Program-made: the position numbers and the translations under genes
Origin: Desulfotignum sp.
GTDB taxonomy: Bacteria; Desulfobacterota; Desulfobacteria; Desulfobacterales; Desulfobacteraceae
Length of the DNA stretch: 64,000 bases
Reading direction: 5' to 3'
Assembly (NCBI GenBank): GCA_011390635.1
Contig: JAABSA010000001.1
Span: forward strand, 206,623 to 270,622
Notes under the pieces: generated by a model
Database searches by the model: none
What the model was told of the DNA's origin: nothing
The model's input: only the letters and a program-made list of their open reading frames with translations
Shown here: in pieces, positions 8,578 through 18,837 of the stretch
Position numbering within the stretch: the first letter of the stretch is position 1
How the letters are laid out: every line of letters starts with the position of its first letter

Positions 8578-11500
8578 TCATGCACCATTGGTATGCCTTT
8601 GCCAGGGTTTTTTCTTTATGGCTTTTTCCTTGACCGGTGCACAGCGGGTTTCAATACTGCCCTTGCCCAGCAGCGCCTCAACTTCCTGGAAAAAATCAGG
8701 GTCTGAACAGGTCGCATAGTCATCCCCCAGCTTTACCAGGACTTCAGGTGTGTCCGGGATCTGGATTTTTAAACAGGTGCTGCAATCACCAGGATACCGC
8801 TGGACAATGGGTTTGAGCTTTTCCAGGGTATCTGTACCGAACCGGGCCGCATCCACCTCTATCAGGATACCGTTATTCCATTCATCACCAGCCTGTTCCA
8901 CCGGCACAATCTTTTCCGCCAGCAGTTTGATACCATTATCCTTTTTCTGGACTTCAGCTTCCAGTATCACCACCTGCTCCTGGGACAGCAACGGATGAAA
9001 CCTGGCATAGGTATTGGGAAACACCACGACCTCCACACTGGCATTGCGGTCTTCAATGGCACAAAAAGCCATCATATCCCCTTTTTTTGTTTTATGGGTT
9101 TTAAGCACCTTTATGATGCCCCCCATGCGGATCATTTTTCCGTCCGTCATCTCCTGCAGGGTGATGGTATTCACATTGGCAAATTTTGCAATGCTGTTCT
9201 GGTGTTTGTCCAGCGGATGACCGCTTATATAAAATCCCAGAACGTCTTTTTCCATCTCCAACAGGATATTGTCCTCCCATTCTTCCATGTCGGGCATGAT
9301 CGGAATACTTGCGGGAACAGCTGACCCCAAACCGGAATCGGCAAACAGATCCAGCTGGGAATCAGCCCTTTCCCTTTGCATCCGGTTGCCATGGTCCAGG
9401 GCATCTTCCAGAATGGCCATCATCTGGCTTCGCCTGGCACCTGTGGAATCAAATGCACCGCACTTTATCAACGCTTCCATCACCTTTTTGTTCACCTTGG
9501 ACAAAGATACCCGTTCACAAAAGTCATACAAACTTTCAAAGGGACCGTCTTTTTGGCGCACCCCTGCAATGACATCGATAGCTGCATTTCCCACGCCTTT
9601 GACCGCGGCCAGACCGAATCGGATACACTGTCCTGACACCGTGAACTGGGCATCACTTTCATTGACATCCGGCGGCAGCACCTTGATGTCATGTGACCTG
9701 CATTCATCCATGTATTTGAGCACAGCATCGGAATTGCCCCGCTCACTGGTCATGAGGGCGGCAATAAATTCCAGGGTGAAATTGGCCTTGAGATACGCAG
9801 TCTGGTAGGCGATCAAAGCATAGGCTGCACTGTGGGATTTATTAAACCCGTATCCCCCGAATTTTTCCATGAGATCAAACAGCTCTTGGGCTTTTTCCGG
9901 GTCATGGTTATTTTTTGCAGCACCTTCCAGAAACAGTTTTCTGTGGGCTTCCATCATGGCGGCGATTTTCTTGCCCATGGCCTTGCGCAGTCCATCTGCA
10001 TCAGCCATGGAATAATTGGCCAGGACTGCGGCGATCTTCATTACCTGTTCCTGGTAGAGGATTACCCCGTAGGTTTCTTTGAGTACCGGTTCCAGTTCAT
10101 CAAACAGGTAGACCACTTGTTCTCTGCCATGCTTTCGTTCCACATAGGTGCTTGCCATGCCGCTGTCCAAAGGACCCGGGCGGTAAAGGGCAACCAGGGC
10201 AACAATATCGGAAAAAGTGGCGGGTTTCAGCCGCAGAATCAGATCTTTCATGCCGGAACTTTCCAGTTGGAACACACCGGTGGTGTCTGCTTTCTGGAGT
10301 AAAGCAAAGGTGTTTTCATCGGCATAATCCATGTCCTGCATATCCGGCGGCTGTTTTCCCTGTTTTTCAATCAGTTCCATACAGTTTTTAATGACTGTCA
10401 GGTTTCTGAGCCCCAGAAAATCAAATTTCACCAGACCCAGTTTTTCCACATAATTCATATCAAACTGGGTAATGGTTTCCCCTTCTTTGCCTCTGAACAA
10501 TGGCAGGTATTCATTAAGGGGTTTGTCCGAGACCACCACCCCTGCGGCATGGGTGGATGCATGCCGGGGCAGGCCTTCCAGAAGCAAAGCGGTTTCCAGC
10601 ATCTGATTTTTTTCTTCAGACTGGGCACATTTTTCCGCAATGGCCGGAACTTCCGCCAGTGCCCTGGTCAAATTCTTTGCCCCGTCCGGAATCAACTTGG
10701 CGATCTCATCTACTTCGGACAACGGGACACCCAACGCACGTCCCACATCCCGGATCACGGCCTTGGCCTTAAGTTTTCCAAATGTGATGATCTGGCAGAC
10801 ATATTCTGGTCCACCATACCGATCAATGGTGTAATGATAGACTTTGTCACGGCCTTCAATGCAGAAATCCACATCAATATCCGGCATGGAAATTCTGGAT
10901 GGATTTAAAAACCGTTCGAAAATCAGGCCGTGTTCAATGGGATCCAGGGCGGTAATGTCCATGGCATACGCCACCATGGAACCGGCAGCCGAACCCCTTC
11001 CAGGTCCCACCGGTACCCCGATTTTTCTGGCATGGGCAATGAAATCGGCCACAATGAGAAAATATCCAGGGAAGCCCATATCCAGAATAATCTTTATTTC
11101 ATAGGCAATGCGGTCCCGGTATTCCTGTTCATTAATATCCGGGTTCTTTTTTTTGATGCGGCCCAGTTTTTCCTCAAACCCGGCCATGGCCTTTTGTTTG
11201 AAGATCTGTGCTTCACTGCCTGCTTCATCTGTAGCATATCTGGGAAAATGATAGGTTTTATCGTCAAATTCCACATTGCACCGGGCTGCTACGTCCCGGG
11301 TATTTTCAATGGCACCGGCAAACTGTCCCAGGCTGCTGATCATTTCTGCAGGAGATTTAAAATACAGCTGGTCGGAATCAAACTTGAACCGATCCTGATT
11401 GCCCATGGTGTCACCGGTCTGGATGCACAGCAGAATATCATGGGCAGTTTTGTCTTCTTTTGCCAGGTAGTGGCAGTCATTGGTGGCCACCATGGGGATG

Positions 11501-12105
11501 GACAAACGCTGGCTGATATCGGCAATGCCCTGGTTGACCTTGTGCTGTATCTGCATCCCGTTTTCCTGGACCTCCAGAAAAAAATTTCCCTCCTTGAAAG
11601 TTTCCAGATAAAATCTGGCCGCTGCATCAGCCCCTGGCATATCATTGCCCATAATGGCCTTGGGGATATCGCCTTTCAGACAGGCGGACAACCCGATCAG
11701 ACCGGATGAATGGGCGGTCAGAAGCTCTTTGTCAATCCGTGGCTTATAATAAAACCCCTTGAGCTGGGCAATAGACACCAGTTTACACAGGTTGGCATAC
11801 CCTTCCCGGTTTCTGGCAAGCAGCACCAGGTGGCTAAGTGCTTTGTGATCCATCTGGGTTTTGTGGTTGATGGTCCGGGGTGCCACATAGACTTCACACC
11901 CCAGTATGGGCTTGATGCCGGCTTTTCGGGCTTTTTCATAAAAAGCCGCAACACCGAACATGGTCCCGTGGTCGGTCATGGACACCGCATCCATGTTGTA
12001 TTCCCGGCATTTTTTTAGCAGGGAATCCAAACGGATGGCCCCGTCCAGCAAAGAATATTCCGTATGTAGATGCAGATGGTAAAACAAACAGGATGGATCG
12101 GTCAT
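8578..12105 (-). CDS. dnaE: DNA polymerase III alpha subunit
   Basis: 1175 residues, normal for DnaE1, the replicative polymerase. The N-terminal PHP domain starts HLHTEYSLLDG and includes TDHGTMFG; the palm contains PDIDVDF near residue 395 (two catalytic Asp) and VKFDFLGLRN near residue 560 (third Asp). A helix-hairpin-helix region and a C-terminal OB fold (IRMGGIIKVLKTHKTKKG, near residue 990) follow. The start lies five bases after the guaB stop, so the two genes are probably one transcript. Nothing is missing. Confidence 0.97.
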   Translation of the reverse strand: MTDPSCLFYHLHLHTEYSLLDGAIRLDSLLKKCREYNMDAVSMTDHGTMFGVAAFYEKARKAGIKPILGCEVYVAPRTINHKTQMDHKALSHLVLLARNREGYANLCKLVSIAQLKGFYYKPRIDKELLTAHSSGLIGLSACLKGDIPKAIMGNDMPGADAAARFYLETFKEGNFFLEVQENGMQIQHKVNQGIADISQRLSIPMVATNDCHYLAKEDKTAHDILLCIQTGDTMGNQDRFKFDSDQLYFKSPAEMISSLGQFAGAIENTRDVAARCNVEFDDKTYHFPRYATDEAGSEAQIFKQKAMAGFEEKLGRIKKKNPDINEQEYRDRIAYEIKIILDMGFPGYFLIVADFIAHARKIGVPVGPGRGSAAGSMVAYAMDITALDPIEHGLIFERFLNPSRISMPDIDVDFCIEGRDKVYHYTIDRYGGPEYVCQIITFGKLKAKAVIRDVGRALGVPLSEVDEIAKLIPDGAKNLTRALAEVPAIAEKCAQSEEKNQMLETALLLEGLPRHASTHAAGVVVSDKPLNEYLPLFRGKEGETITQFDMNYVEKLGLVKFDFLGLRNLTVIKNCMELIEKQGKQPPDMQDMDYADENTFALLQKADTTGVFQLESSGMKDLILRLKPATFSDIVALVALYRPGPLDSGMASTYVERKHGREQVVYLFDELEPVLKETYGVILYQEQVMKIAAVLANYSMADADGLRKAMGKKIAAMMEAHRKLFLEGAAKNNHDPEKAQELFDLMEKFGGYGFNKSHSAAYALIAYQTAYLKANFTLEFIAALMTSERGNSDAVLKYMDECRSHDIKVLPPDVNESDAQFTVSGQCIRFGLAAVKGVGNAAIDVIAGVRQKDGPFESLYDFCERVSLSKVNKKVMEALIKCGAFDSTGARRSQMMAILEDALDHGNRMQRERADSQLDLFADSGLGSAVPASIPIMPDMEEWEDNILLEMEKDVLGFYISGHPLDKHQNSIAKFANVNTITLQEMTDGKMIRMGGIIKVLKTHKTKKGDMMAFCAIEDRNASVEVVVFPNTYARFHPLLSQEQVVILEAEVQKKDNGIKLLAEKIVPVEQAGDEWNNGILIEVDAARFGTDTLEKLKPIVQRYPGDCSTCLKIQIPDTPEVLVKLGDDYATCSDPDFFQEVEALLGKGSIETRCAPVKEKAIKKKPWQRHTNGA

Positions 12106-12110
12106 GGGGG

Positions 12111-13580
12111 TCAGCTGCTTTCCACTCTATAGTTGGGGGCTTCTTTGGTGATCACCACATCATGAACATGACTTTCTTTTAACCCTGCTGCCGTGATTTT
12201 TACAAAATGGGCTTTTTTGTGCAAATCTTCAATGGTGGTAGCTCCCAGGTATCCCATGCCGGCCTTGAGGCCGCCGATCATCTGGAAAATATTTTCTCTG
12301 ACAGTACCCCGGTAGGGTATACGGCCAACAATGCCTTCAGGCACAAGCTCGTCAGCCTCTCTTGTATCCTTCTGATAATACCGGTCGGAAGACCCTTTTT
12401 TCATGGCTTCCACAGATCCCATGCCCCGGTACGCCTTGTAGGAACGGCCCTGGTAGATAACGATTTCACCGGGACTTTCCTGGGTGCCGGCCAGAAGGCT
12501 TCCCAGCATCACGGAATGGGCACCTGCTGCCAGGGCTTTGGCAATATCCCCTGAAAATTTGATGCCGCCGTCGGCAATAATGGGGATTCCTGTTTTCCTG
12601 GAAATGTCCTTGCAGTTCTGCACTGCGGTCAACTGGGGTACGCCCACACCGGCCACAATACGGGTGGTGCAGATGGATCCCGGACCTATACCGATCTTGA
12701 CCGCATCAGCTCCGGCATCCATAAGGGCTTTGGCCCCGATTTGTGTGGCCACATTGCCGGCCACCACCTGGGCATCGGGAAAATCATGCTTGATCTGTTT
12801 TACCGCAGTAATGACATTTTTGGAATGGCCGTGGGAGGTATCAATGACCAGGGCATCCACACCGGCCCTGATCAAGGCATCCACCCGGGCCATCATGTCA
12901 GATCCCACGCCGATGGCAGCCCCGGCCCGCAGCCGTCCCAAAGAATCTTTACAGGCATTGGGATATTTTTTAATTTTTTCAATATCTTTTATGGTAATCA
13001 GCCCTTTGAGTTTTCCATTGCTGTCCACCACCAGCAGTTTTTCAATTCTGTGCTTGTGGAGCATGATCTTGGATTCTTCCAGGGTGCATTTTTCGGTCAC
13101 CGTCACCAGGTTTTCACTGGTCATAACGTCTCTTGTGGGTTTTTCCAGCTGGGTTTCAAACCGCAGGTCCCGGTTGGTGACAATACCCACCAGTTTATCC
13201 CCTTCCGTTACAGGGATTCCTGATATCCGGTATTTGGCCATGATATTGAGTACTTCAGATATGGGCACATCCGGATGGATGGTCACCGGATCCACGATCA
13301 TACCGCTTTCCGACTTTTTGACCCGGTCCACTTCAATAACCTGCTCTTCTATTGACAAGTTCCGATGGATAAATCCCATTCCCCCTGCCCTGGCCATGCT
13401 GATGGCGGTCAATGCCTCGGTCACGGTATCCATGGCTGCCGAAACGATGGGGATATTGAGTTCAAGCTCCCGGGTCAGCCGGGTTTTCACCGAAACTTCA
13501 TCAGGAAGAATAGCGGAATAATCAGGAACCAGAAGGACATCATCAAAAGACAGTCCTTCATCCGGTAATATTATGGACAT
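12111..13580 (-). CDS. guaB: IMP dehydrogenase
   Basis: 489 residues. It oxidises IMP to XMP with NAD+, the committed step of guanine nucleotide synthesis. The TIM barrel ([13 protein letters not shown] at the N-terminus) is interrupted by two CBS domains at about residues 95-210. GPGSICTTR near residue 305 holds the catalytic Cys, and the flap has [11 protein letters not shown] 13580 is preferred over the longer frame because GGAGG lies seven bases upstream and the protein then begins [14 protein letters not shown] as in the family. It is first in a probable guaB-dnaE operon. Confidence 0.97.
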   Translation of the reverse strand: MSIILPDEGLSFDDVLLVPDYSAILPDEVSVKTRLTRELELNIPIVSAAMDTVTEALTAISMARAGGMGFIHRNLSIEEQVIEVDRVKKSESGMIVDPVTIHPDVPISEVLNIMAKYRISGIPVTEGDKLVGIVTNRDLRFETQLEKPTRDVMTSENLVTVTEKCTLEESKIMLHKHRIEKLLVVDSNGKLKGLITIKDIEKIKKYPNACKDSLGRLRAGAAIGVGSDMMARVDALIRAGVDALVIDTSHGHSKNVITAVKQIKHDFPDAQVVAGNVATQIGAKALMDAGADAVKIGIGPGSICTTRIVAGVGVPQLTAVQNCKDISRKTGIPIIADGGIKFSGDIAKALAAGAHSVMLGSLLAGTQESPGEIVIYQGRSYKAYRGMGSVEAMKKGSSDRYYQKDTREADELVPEGIVGRIPYRGTVRENIFQMIGGLKAGMGYLGATTIEDLHKKAHFVKITAAGLKESHVHDVVITKEAPNYRVESS

Positions 13581-13959
13581 AAAATGCCTCCAGAAAGGAA
13601 AAAAAATGTTTATAAATACCATTCAGGGCTGCGTTACAAGATTGGAAACAGCCGGCCGAATTTGAAACCAACAAATCCGTATATAAACTCGTACTCTTAC
13701 CAAATTTAATCTTTTTAGGCAAGGTCTTCAGGGTCAACCCATGTAAAAATTCATATCCAGTTCAGGAAGTATCCCGCTGTGGGCAATTTCCCCGGAGTCC
13801 AGACCTTTGCAGGGCAATCGCATGTACCATTCTTTCTTTCGACCGGCTCTTTGGTAGAACCCGTGACGGCAGTTGACAAGCTGGGGATGCGGTACAGGGT
13901 GGTCATTAAAAGGCTGCGTCTCAGGTATGTTGTGCCGCAGCAAGCCCCTGGTGATGATA
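13581..13959. other. Intergenic stretch without a supported gene
   Basis: 379 bases between the guaB start and the stop of the lipase-like gene. It must hold the guaB promoter, but no convincing -35/-10 pair stands out. An 86-codon minus-strand frame (13734-13994) overlaps the lipase end and lacks a ribosome binding site or recognisable family; a decayed gene fragment cannot be excluded. Confidence 0.5.
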
Positions 13960-14925
13960 CTACTGATTATTGAGCAACCTGAGAATTTCAGCAATTGCAG
14001 GCGGTTCTCTGGTGCTGTGTCTGGTTATATTGCGAATCATGGTAAAATGGTTGCCTTTCACCCTGGTTAATGGCACCTTTTGAAGGCTTGCAGAACCCAC
14101 AGACACCAGACCGTCCCCCAAAAAATTTGTCACAGGTCCCTTGCCAGACCAGGGGCTGATAACACCGGCAATCACATGCATGATGGTATCTTCGGGCAAT
14201 GGGCGCAGGTTCAATTCTGTCAGAAATTTGCTGCCGGGCAGAAGGTCGATTGCGGCAGCCCCTGTTCCGTCCAGCAGACAGTGAAGCCAGTGGGTATCCG
14301 GTCTGAAAAAATGAAACATCTGGTCTCTGATTTCCGTAAAAATCCGGAACCGGGCCATTTGCGTGCCATGGTTGGGAGTTCCTACAAAAATAAAAAGCTT
14401 TACTGCCGGCACCTTTTGGACGGCAACCGCACCCGGATAATCAAACCCGGGATGGGTAAGCATGTCCCGGGCAACCAGCCCCCCCATGGAATGGGCCACA
14501 ATAGCGACAGGTCCTGGGTCTGTTTGGGCCAGCTGTTGCATCTGCTCAAAGAAAAAACGGGTCGAGGCTGCAATGGCCTGGTCATTTGGATAAGACATGG
14601 TTAAAACCGGGTATCCTCTTTCCAGAAGGACCGGTGCCAGGTCCTGCCAGATGATGCCGGGATCATCCAGGCCATGCACCAGAATCACCCGGTTCCGGTC
14701 AAAATGATCTGCCGGACTTTTGGTTTCTGTAAAAGGCTTGATACCGCATCTGTCTTTGAGTGCCTGTGCTGCCTTTGGGAACCTGTTTTTAACAGCCTCG
14801 TGCAGCGCATGCCGGAGCATGTGTTCCTGGGGCAAAAAAAAAGTGCGGCCTGTCTGGAAGAAAACAGAAACGGCAATGAACACCCCCATGATTGTCAGCC
14901 ATTTATGGCGGCAGAACCAATTCAT
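13960..14925 (-). CDS. Membrane-anchored lipase-like alpha/beta hydrolase
   Basis: 321 residues. A hydrophobic segment at about residues 9-26 is likely a signal anchor, placing the enzyme on the periplasmic side. The hydrolase fold shows VILVHGLDDPG (oxyanion strand), AHSMGG near residue 145 (nucleophile Ser) and a C-terminal KGNHFTM His. The pattern resembles PGAP1/triacylglycerol lipase-type esterases. The substrate is unknown. GGGAA lies upstream of the start. Confidence 0.8.
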   Translation of the reverse strand: MNWFCRHKWLTIMGVFIAVSVFFQTGRTFFLPQEHMLRHALHEAVKNRFPKAAQALKDRCGIKPFTETKSPADHFDRNRVILVHGLDDPGIIWQDLAPVLLERGYPVLTMSYPNDQAIAASTRFFFEQMQQLAQTDPGPVAIVAHSMGGLVARDMLTHPGFDYPGAVAVQKVPAVKLFIFVGTPNHGTQMARFRIFTEIRDQMFHFFRPDTHWLHCLLDGTGAAAIDLLPGSKFLTELNLRPLPEDTIMHVIAGVISPWSGKGPVTNFLGDGLVSVGSASLQKVPLTRVKGNHFTMIRNITRHSTREPPAIAEILRLLNNQ

Positions 14926-15035
14926 TTTTCCCTGCCTATAACATGTAAAATTGTTTGTTGGAAACTATCTTATCTGATAGGATGCCAAATGCATGTCACC
15001 GTATTTTTTACTGTCTAAGATACAACAGAGGAATC

Positions 15036-16160
15036 ATGAACACCAACACAAAAACAAAGAAAATTGCCATTGTAACAGGGGGCGGGGATTGTCCCGGGCT
15101 GAATGCGGTTATCCGGGCTATTGTCAAGGCCGCTGCTTTACGGGGATGGGAAAGCACAGGGATTCACGGCGGATATGACGGGTTGCTGAGCCCCATGAAA
15201 ATTAGTTCTTTGGCATTCAAGGATATGGACGGGCTGCTGGTGAGGGGAGGCACCATCCTCGGCACAGCCAGCAGCGGTCCTTTTTCCGCCAAAACCGGCC
15301 AGGGAATGACCCGGCAGATTGATGCCGCCATCCTGGACCAGGCAAAAGCCAATTTTGATAAACTGGGGTTGTCCGCACTGGTGGCCATCGGCGGGGATGG
15401 CACCCTCGCGGTTGCCCTGCAGATGTTTGAATATGGATTCCCTGTGGTGGGGATTCCCAAAACCATTGACAATGACCTGGATGCCACCCTGATGACATTC
15501 GGGTTTGACACGGCGGTATCCTGTGCCGTGGATGCCCTGGACCGGCTCCACAGCACTGCCCAGAGCCATAACCGGGTCATGGTCCTGGAGGTCATGGGCC
15601 GGTATGCCGGGTGGATTGCCACCCATGCCGGACTTGCCGGCGGTGCTGATGTGATCCTCATACCGGAAATCCCGTTTACTTTTGAGGCGGTATGCAAAAA
15701 AATAAAGGACCGTGAAGCAGAAGGCAAGCATTTTACCATTGTCATCGCTGCAGAAGGTGCCAGGCAAACTGGTCAGGATTATACAACCACAGCCCCGGCA
15801 GGCAGAGAAAAAGAAATCCGACTAGGCGGTATCGGCCAGAAAGTGGCTCAAACAATTGAGGACCTCACTGGAAAGGAATCCCGGTGCGTGGTCCTGGGTC
15901 ATCTCCAGCGGGGCGGCACCCCCACCCAGTTTGACCGGCAGTTGTGCACCCGGTTCGGGGTATATGCGGTTCAAATGATAGCCCAAAAACAATGCGGAAT
16001 GATGGCGGCTCTCACCGGCACCGGCATTGCGCCGGTGACCCTGGCTGATGCCGTAAACCGGATACGCACCGTCCCAAAAGACGGCGAACTGGTCATGACG
16101 GCACGGGCGCTGGGCATCAGTTTCGGAGATACTTCCGAAACTGTTGTGTGCTGCTACTGA
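15036..16160 (+). CDS. 6-phosphofructokinase with mixed donor signature
   Basis: 374 residues. It phosphorylates fructose 6-phosphate. GGGDCPGLNAVIR near residue 14 binds the phosphoryl donor, IGGDGT near residue 117 carries Gly at the position equivalent to E. coli residue 104 (ATP type), and PKTIDNDLD near residue 140 carries Lys at the position equivalent to 124 (usual in PPi type). Gly104/Lys124 enzymes such as the trypanosomatid ones use ATP, so ATP is the likelier donor, but PPi use cannot be excluded. The start has AGAGGA just upstream; the longer frame has no support. Confidence 0.9.
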   Translation: MNTNTKTKKIAIVTGGGDCPGLNAVIRAIVKAAALRGWESTGIHGGYDGLLSPMKISSLAFKDMDGLLVRGGTILGTASSGPFSAKTGQGMTRQIDAAILDQAKANFDKLGLSALVAIGGDGTLAVALQMFEYGFPVVGIPKTIDNDLDATLMTFGFDTAVSCAVDALDRLHSTAQSHNRVMVLEVMGRYAGWIATHAGLAGGADVILIPEIPFTFEAVCKKIKDREAEGKHFTIVIAAEGARQTGQDYTTTAPAGREKEIRLGGIGQKVAQTIEDLTGKESRCVVLGHLQRGGTPTQFDRQLCTRFGVYAVQMIAQKQCGMMAALTGTGIAPVTLADAVNRIRTVPKDGELVMTARALGISFGDTSETVVCCY

Positions 16161-16210
16161 TACTGCATACTGATCTTTTCTGATGTAAAATGCATCGGTC
16201 GCAGCATCAA

Positions 16211-17143
16211 TCAGGGAACAACCCACAGGGCTGTATCAGACACCTCACCAATGATCTGCCGGGAGACCGACCCCATGAAAAACGATTTGTTGATTCCCCT
16301 TCTGCCCAAGGCTATGGTGGAAAAATTATGTTTTTGTGCAAATTCAACCACATTGTTGCCGATGCGCCTGCCGCCCTTAAGGGTGTGGATATCTATCCGA
16401 TCTTTTGATATCCCCATTTGCATAAATTTTTCCATGGCTGCGGGATAAAATCCGTCAACACAGGCACGGTCTTTTTTTTCAATAATTTTTACAAATTCAG
16501 GGTCTGGTTCTTCATCCAGATCAATTTCGCAATAGTTGCGGGCGGTGTTGGTGACATGCACCAGGGTGATGTTGACATTTTTGTTTTCCGACACCATGAA
16601 ACTCACATGGTCCACTGCCCGTAAGGAATCCTGTGATCCATCTATGGCAACCAGGATTTTATCCGGCTGAACCTCTCCTTGCACCAGCCACACCGGCAGG
16701 GCCTGGGACCGTTCCAGGATCGCATCGGAAACACTGGAGTCAAAAAATTTCTGGATACCTGTCACCCCCCGCCGTCCCACTACAATGGCATCCAGCATGT
16801 TTTTCTGGGCATACTCTATAACATCCTGTGCCAGGCCGCGTTCCCGGGGCCGGCTGATCAGTTCAATGCGCTCTTCCACAAACCCGTTTGCTGTCATTTC
16901 TGATCTGAGATCGTTCAAAATCTTCATGGCAGCGTCCTGGTTCTTTTTGGTCACCTTTTTCAACTGGGCCCGCACATGCATATCCTTTGCAGCTTCTTCG
17001 GTAAGATAAAGGGACACTGGCGGCTGTACATGAAAAAGAACACAATGCAGGTCTGTGATAACAGATGATACATGTACAGCATATCGAACAGCCTGCAAAG
17101 AAGACCATGATTTATCAACCGGTATGAGAATTTTTTTTTCCAT
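16211..17143 (-). CDS. Tandem universal stress protein (two UspA domains)
   Basis: 310 residues, two UspA domains of about 150 residues each, starting KILIPVDKSWSS and KILVAIDGSQDS. The ATP-binding signature GxxGx(9)G(S/T) is well formed only in the second domain (GRRGINKSFFMGSVS); in the first the last Gly is Asp (GRRGVTGIQKFFDSSVS), so the first may not bind nucleotide. The start is set at ATG 17143 because AGGAG lies just upstream and the fold begins there. It is divergent from the yciO-like gene and convergent with phosphofructokinase. Confidence 0.9.
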   Translation of the reverse strand: MEKKILIPVDKSWSSLQAVRYAVHVSSVITDLHCVLFHVQPPVSLYLTEEAAKDMHVRAQLKKVTKKNQDAAMKILNDLRSEMTANGFVEERIELISRPRERGLAQDVIEYAQKNMLDAIVVGRRGVTGIQKFFDSSVSDAILERSQALPVWLVQGEVQPDKILVAIDGSQDSLRAVDHVSFMVSENKNVNITLVHVTNTARNYCEIDLDEEPDPEFVKIIEKKDRACVDGFYPAAMEKFMQMGISKDRIDIHTLKGGRRIGNNVVEFAQKHNFSTIALGRRGINKSFFMGSVSRQIIGEVSDTALWVVP

Positions 17144-17229
17144 AACCTGCTCCTTTTTTTTATTACTGAACAATAATATATGTCCGGTTTTTTTACAGGT
17201 CAACCTTTGAGAAACCCATGTTTTTTTAT

Positions 17230-17257
17230 TTGCCAGGTGCAAAAGATATGCTATGGT
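17230..17257 (+). promoter_or_regulatory. Candidate promoter of the yciO-like gene
   Basis: TTGCCA (17230-17235), a 16-base spacer and TATGGT (17252-17257), ending 33 bases upstream of the start codon. Confidence 0.4.
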
Positions 17258-17290
17258 GGACAGCCTAAATCTTTTTACAGGAATTTTTTT

Positions 17291-17899
17291 ATGCTGCTGA
17301 AGATCAATCCGGAAAATCCCCAGGAAAGACTAATTTCCCAGGTGGTTGACATATTGCGAAAGGGTGGGATCATCGCCTACCCCACAGATACCTATTATGG
17401 TATCGGGTGTGACATCATGAACAAAAAGGCCATTGAGCAGGTATATGCCATCAAACAGCGCAGTCAGATCAAGCCTTTCAGTTTTATCTGCCCGGATCTC
17501 AAGGACATTGCAACCTATGCCAAAGTATCCAACGTTGCATACCGGAACATGAAGCGCCTGTTGCCGGGTCCCTATACCTTTGTACTTTCAGGATCCAGAA
17601 TGGTTCCCAAAATCATGCTCACCAAGCGCAAAACTGCAGGCATCCGGGTGCCCGACCACATGATTGCCCTGGCATTGTCCAGGGAACTGGGCAATCCCAT
17701 TATCTCCACATCTGCAACAGATCCCCAGGGGCGTGTTTTTAAAGATCCGTCCCTGCTCCACGACTATTTTGCAAACCGCCTGGATGTGGTGATTGACGGA
17801 GGTCCAGTCCCCGGGGCCCCGTCTTCTGTGGTTTCTTTAATTGATGATATACCGGAAATTATCCGTTACGGTGCCGGAGATGTTGATATCTTTGAGTAG
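17291..17899 (+). CDS. YciO/Sua5-family (YrdC-like) protein
   Basis: 202 residues. The YrdC-type fold is shown by GGIIAYPTDTYYGIGCD, KRSQIKPFSFIC-like KQRSQIKP, LPGPYTFVL, GIRVPDH and the end IIRYGAGDVD. The family includes TsaC/Sua5, which makes threonylcarbamoyl-AMP for t6A37 of tRNA, and YciO, whose activity is weaker or different. The short length without a Sua5 C-terminal domain and the IIRYGAG end favour YciO. ATG 17291 has AGGA upstream and starts the conserved fold. The last 63 bases overlap the convergent sppA gene. If active, it would precede mtaB in the t6A pathway. Confidence 0.85.
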   Translation: MLLKINPENPQERLISQVVDILRKGGIIAYPTDTYYGIGCDIMNKKAIEQVYAIKQRSQIKPFSFICPDLKDIATYAKVSNVAYRNMKRLLPGPYTFVLSGSRMVPKIMLTKRKTAGIRVPDHMIALALSRELGNPIISTSATDPQGRVFKDPSLLHDYFANRLDVVIDGGPVPGAPSSVVSLIDDIPEIIRYGAGDVDIFE

Positions 17900-18736
17900 T
17901 GTACGGACTATTTTGCGCAAAAAAGATACGGGGGATTCTTTGGGATACACCGGCACCGACCTGCCCTCAATTCCAGCCAGCTCTCCTGCCCACTGGACCG
18001 CATCGTCCAGATTTCCCAGACGGTCAATGAGGCGGAGATTCAGTGCGCTCTGGCCGGTATAAATACGGCCGTCCGCAAGTGTTGCCATCTCTTCTTTGGA
18101 GATATCACGGGCATCGGCCGCATCGGTAACAAACTGAAGATGGAGCTCATCCACCAACTGTTGCAGCAGTTTTTTCTCATTGTCCCCGAGTTCCCGCAAG
18201 GGAGATCCGATATCCTTGTATTCCCCGCTTTTAATGACCACAGGGGAGATACCGATCTTTTTTGCCACCTCCATGAGATTCACATATTCCATAATAACCC
18301 CGATGCTGCCGGTAATGGTGCCTGGATTGGCCATGATTTTTTCGGCACCCGCAGCAATATAATATCCCCCTGAGGCAGCCACTGATCCCATTGACGCAAT
18401 CACTTTTTTGGTCTTACGGGTTTTTATCAGTTCCCTGAAAATTTCCTGGGATGGTCCGATACCTCCACCAGGGCTGTCCACCCGGACAATAATGGCTGCG
18501 ATTTTTTCATCTTCTCTAAAGGATACAATATGTTCAATCACTTTTTTGGATGACAGAATCGGGCCTGTGACCTCCACGATCCCGATATTTCCGTTGGATT
18601 CTTGATAGGAACCGGTGGTGGTTTTCACCATATTTGTACTGACAAATATCAGGGTCACAACCCCGACAAACATGACCGTGGCACAGCAGGCCATCATTAT
18701 CACAAAAAACAAAACCGGATGTCGTCGTGAAAACAT
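17837..18736 (-). CDS. sppA: Signal peptide peptidase SppA, 36K type
   Basis: 299 residues. It cleaves leftover signal peptides in the inner membrane. Residues 8-32 form an N-terminal signal anchor. The S49 peptidase domain shows VDSPGGGIGPS, SMGSVAASGGYYIA (nucleophile Ser in ASGG) and VIKSGEYKDIGSP (catalytic Lys). It is the short single-domain form. The final 63 bases run antisense to the end of the yciO-like gene. It lies downstream of the rpsA terminator and may be expressed by read-through or its own promoter. Confidence 0.92.
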   Translation of the reverse strand: MFSRRHPVLFFVIMMACCATVMFVGVVTLIFVSTNMVKTTTGSYQESNGNIGIVEVTGPILSSKKVIEHIVSFREDEKIAAIIVRVDSPGGGIGPSQEIFRELIKTRKTKKVIASMGSVAASGGYYIAAGAEKIMANPGTITGSIGVIMEYVNLMEVAKKIGISPVVIKSGEYKDIGSPLRELGDNEKKLLQQLVDELHLQFVTDAADARDISKEEMATLADGRIYTGQSALNLRLIDRLGNLDDAVQWAGELAGIEGRSVPVYPKESPVSFLRKIVRTLLKDINISGTVTDNFRYIIN

Positions 18737-18754
18737 AAATGTGTGTCCTCTTAC

Positions 18755-18793
18755 AAAAAAAGGGGCCGGATAAAATACTGTTTTATCCGGCCC
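18755..18793 (-). terminator. Rho-independent terminator of rpsA
   Basis: A perfect 13-base stem (18763-18775 and 18781-18793) with a five-base loop. Read on the minus strand it is followed by seven T. It lies between the rpsA stop and the sppA start. Confidence 0.9.
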
Positions 18794-18837
18794 TCAGATT
18801 ATCGTAAAACCCAGTATGTTACAGATGGAAAACGATC

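Noticed and set aside
12484..13521. 345-codon plus-strand frame over guaB
   Set aside because: Antisense to IMP dehydrogenase; low-complexity Ser/Thr/Ile composition.
13734..13994. 86-codon minus-strand frame downstream of the lipase-like gene
   Set aside because: No ribosome binding site, no family, overlaps the lipase end; recorded only as part of an intergenic stretch.
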